Assembly (NCBI GenBank): GCA_963514095.1
Contig: OY741267.1
Coordinates: forward strand, 2,268,413 to 2,332,412
Length of the DNA stretch: 64,000 bases
Direction: 5' to 3'
From: Eutrigla gurnardus
Taxonomy: Eukaryota > Chordata > Actinopteri > Perciformes > Triglidae
The notes below the pieces were generated by a model. That model was not told where the DNA came from and searched no databases. It saw nothing but the letters and a program-made list of their open reading frames with translations. Shown here in pieces: positions 25,101-40,100 of the stretch. Position numbers and translations under genes: made by a program. How positions within the stretch are numbered: position 1 is the first letter of the stretch; the number at the start of each line of letters is the position of its first letter.

Positions 25101-28100
25101 ATGAAGCCAGACCAGAACCGTGAATGTCGAATCATCGAGAAAATGGCAGAAAACACCAGAGCAAAAATTATTGATGGAACTGTAGGAGGAGTACAAACCC
25201 ATCATAACCAAAAAAGGGAATACTGTAGTGATAAATAAAAAATTGCGAGGCTGCTTGGGCAAGAATTGCCGAGCGATTAAAAACGGAAGTACCATAAGAG
25301 TAACATGTTCTAATATAACACTGACTACGACTTCTCAAACGTGAGGATAGTGTAGAGGTAATGCGCCGGCTTTGCACGCGGCCGGCCACGGTTCAATTCC
25401 CGACTATGGAAGTTTGTGAAACTTCTTTCTTTGGCCGGAACTCACTCACTCGTTCTCTCTTTCTCTCTCTCTCCCTCTCTTTCTCTCTCTTTTTTTTAAG
25501 ATAGGTCTAGTAAATGCATCTACATTGATCAACTCATTTATCTCAACAATTCAATGAACACATTCAATGAACCTATTAATGAACTCACCTGAAAGGAATT
25601 TATGTGGCTGAAAATTGCATGCAGCAATGCCTTTGTCATTGGGATCTATATAATAACATATTTATGCCTATCATGTTTTTGCAAGTTATATTTGGGTTCT
25701 GGGGAAATTGTATGACATATTTATCATAGTTAAGGTAAAATGTTGGTCTAATTCTCTGATCTAAAGACAATTATACAGGCAAAAATAACAAACAAAACAA
25801 AAAAAACACACATGAGATGTCCTCGCCGGGATGTGAACCTGAGATGCCCACATTCGGGGGCAGGAGCATCACCACTGACCCAATTGGGGGCTTTAGATAA
25901 TGATATGGCCAGTCGGTCTTAAACAAAATAAACGATTTATTCATATTTTTTAAATTGCAAGCATGTATTTTTAGACGCTTGATGAAAATATAGTCTGTTT
26001 GTACTTCATATATGTAATTCTGGTAATTTTTGGTCTTTCACGTGACGAAATCATGAGGACTAGGCTTGGCGGAACCTTCTGCTGGTACAGTTGTTTCCGA
26101 CAGACGGACTTCTCTGAAACCCCTGCTAAAGTAAGCCTGATGGTTAGCCTGCCCCGGAGCAGGCTAGTTTGGTCGGATAAATTCCCATGGTTACTTAGCG
26201 GAGAGTGCCTCAAGTCACATTGATGGAACGCAACTCTCACTAAAGGTAGCGAGGCTTATCGAAATTAGCCCGGCTTTGCGCTTAGCGAGTTTGATGGAAT
26301 ACCCCACAGGTCTCCAGAGTTCAGCTGGAGCCTGTACTACGAAGCGAGTTCAACATACCCAGGGTATCTTACAGAGATCCAGCTTAAGTAACCCTAACAA
26401 AGGCAATCGGGGGGGATAAGCGGTCCCACGAAGCTGGTTATCAACTCGTTAACTCAACCCAGGGTTTACCTGTCCAGCTGTGAGCGCGTGCACATGAAAG
26501 AGGCGGCGTTTGCAGCATTTGACCAATCACATACATGGATCAGTCTACGGCAGCGGAGCAGCGTATTTCACGTACGAGGAGCGAACCATAATCTTACAGA
26601 AATACGAAGAAGTTAAACATATAATACAGGCAAAAGGCAACAGTTTCATCTGCCAAATGCAGGAAGGACAGCTGGCAAAAACTCACCGACTGTGTGAATG
26701 CAGAAGTCGTATTAATATTATTAGTAGTAGTATAATATGACTACCCCATCATAAGGACACTACTAGAGCTGACTGATTAAATGATTTCCTTAACTTCGCT
26801 GATAGCTTAGTGGTGGAGTTACCGCCCCATGTTACGAGGCTCCTTGGAGCGGCCCCGGTTCGAATCCGCCTTTCGGCAGTCTTTTAAACCATGTCGTCGC
26901 TCTCTCTCGTCTCTTTAACTCTTATGATGTCCTTCAGCAATAAAAGACCAAACATATAACTTTAAATGATGAATGTGTTTCTTGGATGTATTCTTATAAC
27001 GTGGTTTATGACAATATCAGCCCCATTCTTTCAGCTGCAATCCCGGCGGTGTAAAACGGACTTGGGAGCAAATCAAATAAATATAAAAACATAATTCAAA
27101 GTGGTAAGTAGGCTGTACGCTGACAAAGAAAAGTCTTTCCCTCCGATGAGAATCTGTATCTCTCATATAAAACATCGTCAGACACAGACAAAAGGGTTTT
27201 GCCGGTCTCTGTACACTCTATAGTTCTCCTACGAGACCCTCTCACGATCCACCGACCTTTTTTTTTTTTTTTATATCCGCGCACCAAGAGAGCTGATTGG
27301 TCAGTCGGCGGTGTGTTTCTCCACGTTGATCTCTTATCAGGAACATAACCTGCTCCGGAGCAGGTTAGCTCCACAGCATAAGTTACCATGGCGATCTACC
27401 CCGGTAAGAAGTGAACCAGCGTCGTAGGACGGAAAACCCAGAGTTAACGCTTAAGTTACCTCGCTAAGCACAAATCCTGCTTCGTAGTACAGGCCCCTGC
27501 TCTGTCACGTGAAGCGTAATGTTTTTCCCCACCAGCATACACAAATACCACGGTCTGAGCCAATCAGAGGCAGAGTAAGGGCGGGCCTTCACCTCTGATT
27601 GGCTGACCGCTGTATTACCTTTGTATTGGCTGTATTCTTCTTAGTTGAATGTTGTTGGGAAAAAGAAATCAGAGTGTAGAAGCTTAGAAGACCGGGTGGT
27701 CGTAGTTCTAAGAACAGGTTGTTTGATTCAGTCCCGGTTAGTGCTGGGTGTTAATCCACCGACTCTCTACTAGTGTTGTCACGATACCAACATTTTGGTA
27801 CCGGCAACATGTATTTCGGTACTTTTCGATACTTTTTCAAATAAAAAGAGAATGCAAATAATGTAATTACTGACTTTATTTTAATAGAAAATCTTCGAAC
27901 AATAACTTATTAATCAGTAAATAAAATACCACAAAGACAAGCTTTTCTAAAGCACACAATTTTAAAATAATGCATGTATGCATTTTACATTTAATTTTTT
28001 TCTTCCAGAGCTACTTTTGTTAAGAGTGAATGGGGGTGGCGCTTTTAGCACTGAATGTGGCTTTTTTTCCTGAGTAAATGACCTGTCGTTCCCTTCAGTG

Positions 28101-31100
28101 TGCAGGTCTGCGTGCTTGTCCTTTAGGTGTTTGGCTAAGTCGGAGGTGTTTCTGCCGTTAGCCATGCATGTTTTTAAACACCGTCTACACAGTGGTGCAT
28201 CGGCGTTAACTACCTCGCCTCGCTCATTTGTTTTTAAGCTAAAGTACTGCCGTATCGCACTTCACGCCCCTGGTTTGTCCACAAGTTGCGGCGTGGTGAC
28301 GCAGTGGAGGTTCTAGACCAATTTTACTGAGGGGGCCTGGCTGGGGCCAGAGGTTTTGTCAGAGGGGCACATTCAACCCGGGGCGTATTATTAGTTCCGC
28401 CTTTTGCGTCGGCGTAAAAGGCGGAACTGATTAATACTGTATTATTCTTTGTTCGGAGGGGGGGCCACAGGGGGGTCCAGACTCAGTGTTACAGGGGCCC
28501 TGGCCCCTGCTGGCCCCCCCCCAGAACCGCCACTGTGGTGACGGTTGCAGCAGCCACTCTCCTCTCTGTGCTCCCCCCTCCCTCTCCAACGTCTCTCTCT
28601 CCAAGCTTTCCTCCTGCTCCGTTTGTTGCTCCAGTCCACGCTGCTCGCTAACTTGCTAGCTGTTTCCTCCGGTTTGCTTGCTTTGTCTTTTTATCTCCCC
28701 AAGCTGCGGCTCGCTCCTCGTCCTCTCAGCTGTACTAACAACGCGGTGACGTCACATGGCGAGTTCGCCGCGCTGTTGCGGGCGCTGCAAGTACCGGTCC
28801 CGTCCAAATGCAATATAGTACTGTTTTAAATGCCTCAGTACCCCGGTACCAAATTAGTACCGGTATACCATGCAACCCTACTCTCCACCAACCAGAGGCC
28901 ACCACATCCAAACAGGCCAACGTATGTGTGTCTCAGAAGGAATGGCCTTCCAATCTCTGTGGCTCAGATACGGTAAAATAGCCGACATTATGCATTTATT
29001 AAGAGTACGACCAGAGATTACAGAGCCCCCCCAGCGTCTCAGCACCAGGCAGCCACAAACCCAAGCAGTGAATTAAACACTGCTTATAATATCACCGAAG
29101 AAGAGCATTTTACGTTTATTTTTGCGATTGCGTGTTGCTTAAGATTTAAATAAAGAGAAAAAAATGTATCTTTGTCTTTTTTTTCTTCTTATCTGTATTC
29201 CTGTTAATAGTCATTCACATCCTTTATTGAGAAATTACCAGTGTACATGGGAACTGTAAAGAAAGGTGCAGTGAAACATTTTGGGTGCACCTAAATGAAA
29301 AAGTGATTTGCACCATTATGACCAATGTAAACAGCTGGTCTGGAGCCCTGCTTGTTCCCTGCAGCCTGCACTCCCCTCATCAGTTAGGTCCGAGTCGGGA
29401 CCTCTTGTTGGTCACAGTCTGGAGCCCTGCCCATTCAGCTGGAACACTGACTGAGAGCCAGGATCAATGTGTGACTTCAGTAATGGTCTTATTGTTGTTT
29501 TCCAGGTCCTTTCCATTCTACTACAGGTAATGTGTCTGGCCGCTATGAGACAGACATCACTCCAGCTGCCTGGACCTTCTCTATCTGGGGTGTCATCTAT
29601 GCCTGGCTAACCCTGATGGTCTTATACATGACTACATATGTGTTCAGAGGGTAAGCTCACATAAAATAGTCCCGCTAAATGTGGAATCCTGTAGATTCAA
29701 CCTGTCTGATACAACTCGATCTCAGAGCAGCAAGCAGTTGAAACTTGATCTTTCTCTTCCTTTAAATAGATCTTGGGCTCAGTGTCTGTTGCCATACTCC
29801 TTCTATTTTTGCTGGCTGACCAACATGGTGATGAACGTGATATGGCTGCTGCTGTGGGACCGGGAGTATGTCTTCTGCTTATTACTTCATATATTTACAC
29901 AGCAAAACACCAACAGTTATGAAAGAGAGTGTAAGTGTAACGTTGACTTGGTAAAAGATAGTGTGTGTGCTCTAATCTGTAAGTAAAAAAAGAAAGATGT
30001 GTTCTGTAAATCAAAACTAGATTTAATATGTTGAAATGTGCGCAGGCCATTTCCATCATAGATATCACTAAGGTGCTGAATCCCTCGATCTCCCCATTGT
30101 GGGAATTGAATAGGTTTACCCCCAATTCGTAGATTGGAATTGTTAAAAATTGGGTTGTTTGAATGCCATTACATTGTGATGTTACATAGCTTTTCCACAC
30201 AACGCCAGGTTGAGATCAATTGGAATATAATCGGCCAAATTTTAACTTGCACATTTTAGTTGGTAAGTTAGATAAGAGGACTTCTCTGAGAGACCAAGGA
30301 TGCACTATATTTTCTTCTAATGGGCGCCACGAGATATTGGCTATGGGATTAAACCAAACAGTAAGTGAGTGAAGGGTAAAAGCCCAAGAAAAATAAATAT
30401 AAAAATAAAATTTGTGGGCAAAGACAACCCTCTGTCCCGTTTATTTCGCTGGATGGTTGGAGTTTTCAGACGAGGCTTCTTACCCCTCCAGATAAATCTG
30501 TTGATATCTTTGTGTAATTTTTCCCAGCTTCCCGCTGAGGGAGCAAGCGGTATCATAGAACTTACAAAATTAACTCTCCTCACCATGGCCAGAGGACAGC
30601 TTTTTCTCTGCGCATTTTGCGTTGCTTTTCGGTAAAAGAAATAAGAACAAAAAGTATTTAAAAAAGTGATTTTATTCTCTCTCTAGCTAACGTTAGCTTG
30701 TTTGTAGCTAGCTGAATCCATTAGCTAGCTAACGTTAGCTAGCTCTTTTAGTCAGCACTATGAAACCAATGTAGTAAGCAATTTACCTATTAGTTATTAT
30801 GGTTTGCTTGTAACTTATTTTTGCAGCCATTAACAACAGGTAAGCTTTAGCAAGCAAATGACCGATACGGTTATGTTTTCTGATGTTAGTAGGATCATAT
30901 TATGCTAGCTAAGTTAGCTTATGATACGTTGTCTAAAAGCATTATGTCTAACTAGTTAGCTAACGCAAATGGGCAAATTGCGCAGAGAAAAAGCTGTGCT
31001 CTGGCCATGGTGAGGTACCCCTCGTGGGAATGCAATCATGTGATTGGCTGAAAACGAGGGAGGCATCTGATTGGCTACAGAGAGTTCCTTGTTGAAAAAA

Positions 31101-34100
31101 TGCATTTGTGAATCCAGCTACGTCAGGAGTGTCTCAAAAATCCACAAATAAATACAGACCAGTTCACGAACAAATGCAAACAAGTTCACAAATGAAAAGC
31201 GTCTTTTAAATTCAAGTTTAAAAGTTTGTATATAAATGTAACAACATACAAATACATTTTTGATGAAAATTGCAAATATTTTTTAAATTCATATGTTTAT
31301 GGATTTATATTACATTTATTTAAAACGAAATGTATTTGTGAGAAGAGAGTCGTTTATATATAAATCACAAAATACATTTGTGAATCCGTCTCTGTGCATT
31401 CATTATTAATGAGACTGAACTGACCCCATATGGATTTGCTCCACAGCTCCAATACCAATGTTACGCTTTATCACAACAGCCACTCCTCTAGATTTTGTGT
31501 TTACCGAGGAAAAACCCAGAACATGATACATCTTATTACTCAATCTTTTTTCATCCTTGTGAATGGATGGATGGATGACCAAATGGGTCTCTTGCAATAA
31601 AGCAATGTCTACTTTTCTCCTTCTGAGCATCTCCAATATACTTGCCCTTTTGTGAGGCATATTAAGGCCGCGCACAGTTAGTGATAGAACATTCAATTCA
31701 GTCATAGGTGATCTGTAGAAAATGCATTTAAAGCAGACTTAAAGTGTAAGTTTGGCGGAAATTGAAAATAAAGCTATTTTCTGAATGAAAATACATCAAC
31801 TAAGCCGTGGAGGAAGTAATTATTGCTCATCACGCAGTTCAGAGCTAGCACGGGTCGGAGCTAGAGTCCAAAATCGCAAACAGTGGGTTAGCATGGGGCA
31901 GACAGCCACACGCTTTCAAAATCGCATTTTTAAACCACTAACATTGCTCAAAACAGCGCCAAACCTCGTCAGCAGCTTGCTCTGGGTGTCTACACATAAA
32001 ACGAAGCACCAACAACTCAGTTCATGAACCCGAAGTTTATAACAGAAGACAGTTAAGAACACTCACCAATTCTACCCCTGCCAGCTCCTCGCGAAGGATA
32101 GTCCGTAAGTGTCGATTACCGAACGCAATGCAAAAGTGAAAGTGAAACTGAAGATTTCGCCCAGAATAAAACGAGTATACTTTTAAATTAGTGGCAGTTT
32201 GGCCAAATATAAGTTAATAACGGTGGGTAAAAACGTCGGGATAGTTTGTATACACTTCCAATCAGTTCAAGACAGCAGCCTTATCTGAAGCACATACATG
32301 TCACGCGAGATCTCACACGGGAACTCGTTCGGTAATCGACACTTACGGACTATCCTTCGCGAGGAGCTGGCAGGGGTAGAATTGGTGAGTGTTCTTAACT
32401 GTCTTCTGTTATAAACTTCGGGTTCATGAACTGAGTTGTTGGTGCTTCGTTTTATGTGTAGACACCCAGAGCAAGCTGCTGACGAGGTTTGGCGCTGTTT
32501 TGAGCAATGTTAGTGGTTTAAAAATGCGATTTTGAAAGCGTGTGGCTGTCTGCCCCATGCTAACCCACTGTTTGCAATTTTGGACTCTAGCTCCGACCCG
32601 TGCTAGCTCTGAACTGCGTGATGAGCGATAATTACTTCCTCCACGGCTTAGTTGATGTATTTTCATTCAGAAAATAGCTTTATTTTCAATTTCCGCCAAA
32701 CTTACACTTTAAGGAAAGACGCAGGTATATAGCTATCAATGATCTTCCGTAGCATAGATGGAGTTCGATTACAAATGATGCACAACAACACACACACAAA
32801 TGCACACAACAACAAAACCAACAGACTACACATGAGGTCAGACAAACATTCCCCACATTCCCCGTCCCCTCCCAGAATTGGATGGAAAAACCAGTCCATC
32901 CGAAACCCAATCCCCATCAGACTACTGTGACGAAGTGTAAGAAGATAGATGGATACCCATCCCTCTCCCTTAAAATTAACCCTACCTGATTAGTTGATAA
33001 TTTCTTTGGTTGAAAAAAAAAAAGGAGAAAAATAGAACAAAAAGATGTAAATCAGATAAGGCTAGTGATAAATCAAGCAAGCCAACATAGACTTAACTCA
33101 ATTTTAACTCATATTTCATTTTAACTCATATACCAGCGGTAGTGAAACAACAAGGCTTCCCCGGCCACTTTGACTCAGGTGGGCCGTTTACCTCCTGTGA
33201 TAGACTGTCCAGGGTGTACCTCGCCTTCGCCCAATGACAGCTGGGATCGGCTCCAGCCCCCCCGTGACCCTGAATACAGGATAAGCGGTAGACAATGGAT
33301 GGATGGATGGATGGATGGATGGATGGATGGATGGATGGGCCGTTTACCCTTAGGGGACCTCAGTGCATGACGTACCCGGATGTAAACAAACCAACGTGTA
33401 GTATGAGGAACTACAGTGGTAAACAATCGTCTCCATTTGAGTACATATTACTTATCCTCAAATGATGCAATGAACCTCTCTGCCTCCGACACCTCCCGGA
33501 AAAGATGCTGATCAGATCTGTTGATCAGCCTGATGGTAGCCGGGTAGAGTAGGAAGGCTTGCATACCTAGGACACGGGCTCTGTTCATCACCGGGTAACA
33601 GGGACGTCTGCGCTTACTCGTATGGTCACTGAAGTCCGCGGTGAAGATGATGGTACGGCTGGCGATCTCCACTGGGTTCTTTCTGGAGTTTTGTTTGTTT
33701 ATTTATTTGGATCTCTTTTAGCCCAATTGGGCTATTCTTCCAAGAGTCCATAGCATAAAAACATTACAGAATACAATACAAACACAATACAATATAACTG
33801 AAACACAATATACAACAGACACAAACCAAAAAACATACATTACAACACATGAATGGCATTATACACACAAAACAAAACTTATACAGATAATATTAAATAA
33901 AAACTATACCCTCAATCACAATCATGCAATTAAAATAAAAAAGTTCAAATACTTCTTAGAAAATACCCCTAATGTTTTGTTTAAAATGTTTTTCTGGTAA
34001 ATTCCTAGTGAGATCAGGTAAACAATTCCATAGCTTTACAGCCCGAAAACAAAACATCCTTTTACCAGTTACAAGCCTAGTCCTGGGTGAAACATAATCA

Positions 34101-37100
34101 CTTGTGCTAGCTGCTCTCGTGCTAACTATCTGTCTTTTACCTGCTGGAATCTGCTTATCAACAGTTTTGGCTTCTTTTTAACATGTAAGTTATAAAATAA
34201 TTTAAGAACATTTCTAGCTATTATATCCCTGATATGACCACTCTAGTTTTTTGTATCGCTCTTCAATAGGGGTATCATTTGGACATCTAAGAATAATTCT
34301 TGCAGCCTTATTTTGTGCAGCCTGGAGTCTACTTATTTCTCCCACTCCAGCATTACCCCAAACGGCAGCACAATAATTCACCTGACTGACTATTAAAGCG
34401 TGGGTCACTTGTCTTAATATTTTTGTGGGTAAATATGTGGCTATTCTACCAACCATAACAGCAGTCTGAACCAGCTTCTTACATAGATTAGATATGTGTG
34501 GTGTCCAAGACAGATGACTATCGAGTTGAGTGGAGTCCTTGAGGATTTGTTTTTTTTATACTCAAAACAACCAACAATCACCATTTTATTTGGTTGTAAT
34601 CTCAAGACCACTGACGACAGTTGAAGGTCTTTTCTGATCGTATTCTGTTTCTATGGTTATGACTGACACTACCAAGGCCTGAGATAATGACTGCGTTAAT
34701 GTTAACGCACTGATTACAAACCTCTGAAATGTGCACTTGTAAAGGAAACCACTGACCAAACACTGCTGCCACTCTCTCTTTTTCTGTCTTGCAGGTTGAT
34801 GCTAGCAGCTCTGATTGTCTTGATCGGCGTGGTGATTTCCAGCTACACTGCCTTGTACTTCTGTTGCTATGCCACTGATTACTATGGTCTCTGGTTGAAG
34901 GCATACCATCGCAAAGACCTGGCCTGTCTCAAAATACTGGTATTGCACACTCCGTATGAGCAGATGTTCTCTTTGTAACAATGCTGTCTCAGTCCTAAAG
35001 ACTGTCCCCTGTGAATTATGTCACCTTTGTGCTCATAAATGTTCATCTGTTCAGCTCCAGAATGGTCTGGCTCTCTACACCACATGGACCTCCATTGCTT
35101 CTCTGATCAACTTTTCATTGGTCCTCCACCTGTGGGGTGTGGCGAGGAGCACAGCAGCAACAGCTTCCCTGTGCATCCTGTTTGCCGAGGTGGTGGGATG
35201 GTAAGCTTAGATCGGACTAGGTTCAATTACAGACATTTCACAAGTAAAAGAGAGCTCGACTTCTGACAATGCTGTTATTTTAAATCCACCACTTAAACAT
35301 ACTATGAGGTTTTTTGTTGATTTTGGTGATCCCCATGGACAAAAGCTGAAGTGACTCCAAAAACCGGAGTCACTTTAGAAAATGTCTCACTTTACTCCAG
35401 CAAGGTCTGACAGTCTGCCCCGCTCAGTTCTTGTTCTCCAGGGCCCCCCTTCCCCAACAGAAATCTTCTTAGTGATGGTCTCCTTTATATGGAGGTCATA
35501 GAGATGCATCAATATGAAATTAAGACTTTTTCATTACCACGTAACAGTTCCTCAGAGTAACTTTAATGGGAGGAACTAATGGTGCTTTGCATATTAGCTG
35601 CCATAGTACTAGGTAGGATAAGTACTATAGGTACTATAACATTTCTTCTGCTTGATTGGAAGAAAATACAACAGCTGCTTCACTGCGGAAAGACTCTTTC
35701 AGTATCAACCTTTTACTTTGTCATTTCAGTCATCAGCAACATTCCATTCATTATTAAAATGATGGGACACTCATCACTGCATTTAATTGATTGACTGGTG
35801 GTTCCTTTGGCTGTGTGCAGGTTCCTCCTTGAGAACTGGGTGCTGGACCGTTGGGTGCGTAACATCCTGACAGTGTACCCCGTGGTGATTGTGGCTCTGG
35901 TTGGAAACATCCTCAAACATTTTAACCCCGATGATCCTACTCCAAATTCTGTGTTTATGGGTGAGTTTACATTTTGGTACATTTTGTATATCTTGTAAAT
36001 TACCCCACTAATAATGCATGGAATGTTACCAAACTTCTGTAGTAGTACACATAGGGTCTGTACTCACAAAACGAGGCATTTGAAAGTTTGTACACCAGGA
36101 GTTTATTTAAAAGAACACTTGCCTGATAGCTTCTATCCTCGGCTGCTATTGCTACCGCAGCGTAGACGCCAGCCGATGCCGTGCCGAGTATGAAAAAGTT
36201 TCGCTGATTTTTTATAAATGCTTGTATTATCAGGTCAACAAGTGTTGACAAGCGTTGACCGGATAATGCAAGCATTTATAAAAAATCAGCAAAACTTTTT
36301 CATACTCTTGCGTGAAACTCGCGTCACAGCTTCGGCTGGGTAAACACGGAAGTGGCGCCTACGCTGCGGTAGCAATAGCAGCCGAGGATAGAAGCTATCA
36401 GGCAAGTGTTCTTTTAAATAAACTCCTGGTGTACTTATAAACTTTCAAATGCCTCGTTTTGTGAGTACAGACCCTATGTGTACTACTGCAGAAGTTTGGT
36501 TACATTCCATGCATTATTAGTGGGGTAATTGTACCATAGTGCTAGTACTAAGCCATTCGGCTGATAGCCCTATCTTGACCAATGCTGATAATCGCTAAAA
36601 ATGCTTCTGAGGGGGTATTTGGCTGGATGTCATGGTGGAAATTACCTAGGGTGCATTTCACTCCAAACCATCACTTTAAATATACAATTTTGTTGTGATT
36701 TAATTGCAATAATCCGATCAAAGGGTTGCAGAAATGGTAAATGGACCTGCATCTCTACAGCACTTTGAGTGGTCGAAAAGACGGATCGATTGGAGCTATG
36801 CTATGCTAACACTGTCATCTAGACATAAACACAGCAGTATAGCGTAGCTTAATTCACATTGCTTAATTTGCATTGCATCAATTTCCTTTTGGTTCTTTGC
36901 ATTACATTTACATTTAGGGCATTTAGCAGACACTTGACTTTCTATGCAATTTGTGAAAAAGATGCTTCTTCTTTGTGAACACACTTCACCAGCACCTGTC
37001 CTATCTTTCAAGCATAGGCAAACAGCGAAATGTGTTATGTGAATCCTAGATAGTGTTGCACAGTATACAGGTATTAGAAAAGTATTGCAATACACAATTT

Positions 37101-40100
37101 CTATTAGGAGTGGTAATTTAAATATGACAGTGTTAATATGAGTTGTTAGGAAAAAGTTCTTTCTAAACACTACAAACAAAGTTCTATCTAAACACTAAAA
37201 AACAAAGTTCTATTTAAACACTACAAACAAAGTTCTATCTAAACGCTACAAAGTTCTATCTAAACACTACAAACAAAGTTATATCTAAACGCTACAAAGT
37301 TCTACCTAAACACTACAAACAAAGTTCTATCTAAACACTACAAACAAAGTTCTATCTAAACACTACAAACAAAGTTCTATCTAAACGCTACAAAGTTCTA
37401 TCTAAACACTACAAACAAAGTTCTATCTAAACACTACAAACAAAGTTCTATCTAAACGCTACAAAGCGCTACCTAAACACTACAAACAAAGTTCTATCTA
37501 AACACTACAAACAAAGTTCTATCTAAACGCTACAAAGTTCTATCTAAACACTACAAACAAAGTTCTATCTAAACACTACAAACAAAGTTCTATCTAAACG
37601 CTACAAAGTTCTATCTAAACACTACAAACAAAGTTCTATCTAAACGCTACAAAGTTCTATCTAAACACTACAAACAAAGTTCTACCTAAACACTACAAAC
37701 AAAGTTCTACCTAAACACTACGAACAAAGTTCTATCTAAACACTACAAACAAAGTTCTATCTAAACGCTACAAAGTTCTATCTAAACACTACAAACAAAG
37801 TTCTACCTAAACACTACAAACAAAGTTCTACCTAAACACTACAAACAAAGTTCTATCTAAACACTACAAACAAAGTTCTATCTAAACGCTACAAAGTTCT
37901 ATCTAAACACTACAAACAAAGTTCTATCTAAACGCTACAAAGTTCTATCTAAACGCTACAAACAAAGTTCTATCTAAACGCTACAAACAAAGTTCTATCT
38001 AAACACTACAAACAAAGTTCTATCTAAACACTACAAACAAAGTTCTATCTAAACGCTATAAACAAAGTTCTATCTAAACGCTACAAACAAAGTTCTATCT
38101 AAACACTACAAACAAAGTTCTATCTAAACACTACAAACAAAGTTCTATCTAAACACTACAAACAAAGTTCTATCTAAACACTACAAACAAAGTTCTATCT
38201 AAACACTACAAACAAAGTTCTATCTAAACACTACAAACAAAGTTCTATCTAAACGCTACAAACAAAGTTATATCTAAACACTACAAACAAAGTTCTATCT
38301 AAACGCTACAAACAAAGTTATATCTAAACACTACAAACAAAGTTCTATCTAAACGCTACAAAGTTCTATCTAAACACTACAAACAAAGTTCTATCTAAAC
38401 GCTACAAAGTTCTATCTAAACGCTACAAACAAAGTTCTATCTAAACGCTACAAACAAAGTTCTATCTAAACACTACAAACAAAGTTCTATCTAAACACTA
38501 TAAACAAAGTTCTATCTAAACACTACAAACAAAGTTCTATCTAAACACTACAAACAAAGTTCTATCTAAACGCTACAAACAAAGTTCTATCTAAACGCTA
38601 CAAACAAAGTTCTATCTAAACACTACAAACAAAGTTCTATCTAAACACTAAAAAGTTCTATCTAAACACTACAAACAAAGTTCTACCTAAACGCTACAAA
38701 GTTCTATCTAAACACTACAAACAAAGTTCTATCTAAACGCTACAAAGCTCTATCTAAACACTACAAACAAAGTTCTACCCAAACACTACAAACAAAGTTC
38801 TATCTAAACACTACAAACAAAGTTCTACCTAAACGCTACAAAGTTCTATCTAAACACTACAAACAAAGTTTTATCTAAACACTACAAACAAAGTTCTATC
38901 TAAACGCTACAAAGCTCTACCTAAACACTACAAACAAAGTTCTATCTAAACACTACAAACAAAGTTCTATCTAAACGCTACAAAGTTCTATCTAAACACT
39001 ACAAACAAAGTTCTATCTAAACACTACAAACAAAGTTCTATCTAAACGCTACAAAGTTCTATCTAAACACTACAAACAAAGTTCTATCTAAACACTACAA
39101 ACAAAGTTCTACCTAAACACTACGAACAAAGTTCTATCTAAACACTACAAACAAAGTTCTATCTAAACGCTACAAAGTTCTATCTAAACACTACAAACAA
39201 AGTTCTACCTAAACACTACAAACAAAGTTCTACCTAAACACTACAAACAAAGTTCTATCTAAACACTACAAACAAAGTTCTATCTAAACACTACAATCAA
39301 AGTTCTATCTAAACACTACAAACAAAGTTCTATCTAAACACTATAAACAAAGTTCTATCTAAACACTACAAACAAAGTTCTATCTAAACACTACAAACAA
39401 AGTTCTATCTAAACGCTACAAACAAAGTTCTATCTAAACGCTACAAACAAAGTTCTATCTAAACACTACAAACAAAGTTCTATCTAAACACTACAAACAA
39501 AGTTCTACCTAAACACTACAAACAAAGTTCTATCCAAACACTACAAACAAAGTTCTACCTAAACGCTACAAAGTTCTATCTAAACACTACAAACAAAGTT
39601 CTATCTAAACGCTACAAAGCTCTATCTAAACACTACAAACAAAGTTCTACCCAAACACTACAAACAAAGTTCTATCTAAACACTACAAACAAAGTTCTAC
39701 CTAAACGCTACAAAGTTCTATCTAAACACTACAAACAAAGTTTTATCTAAACACTACAAACAAAGTTCTATCTAAACGCTACAAAGCTCTACCTAAACAC
39801 TACAAACAAAGTTCTATCTAAACACTACAAACAAAGTTCTATCTAAACGCTACAAAGTTCTATCTAAACACTACAAACAAAGTTCTATCTAAACGCTACA
39901 AAGTTCTATCTAAACACTACAAACAAAGTTCTATCTAAACGCTACAAAGTTCTATCTAAACACTACAAACAAAGTTCTACCTAAACACTACAAACAAAGT
40001 TCTACCTAAACACTACGAACAAAGTTCTATCTAAACACTACAAACAAAGTTCTATCTAAACGCTACAAAGTTCTATCTAAACACTACAAACAAAGTTCTA

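Larger units (their letters stand above)
24929..26307. mobile_element. Harbinger-like element with two tRNA-like modules
   Basis: Ends GGGGTATTCCACCAAACTCG and CGAGTTTGATGGAATACCCC form a near-perfect inverted repeat. A CT-rich tract follows the first tRNA-like module. The internal frames are short and no transposase is recognisable. Assignment to PIF/Harbinger rests on terminus style and on the neighbouring element with a Myb-like remnant. Confidence 0.7.
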
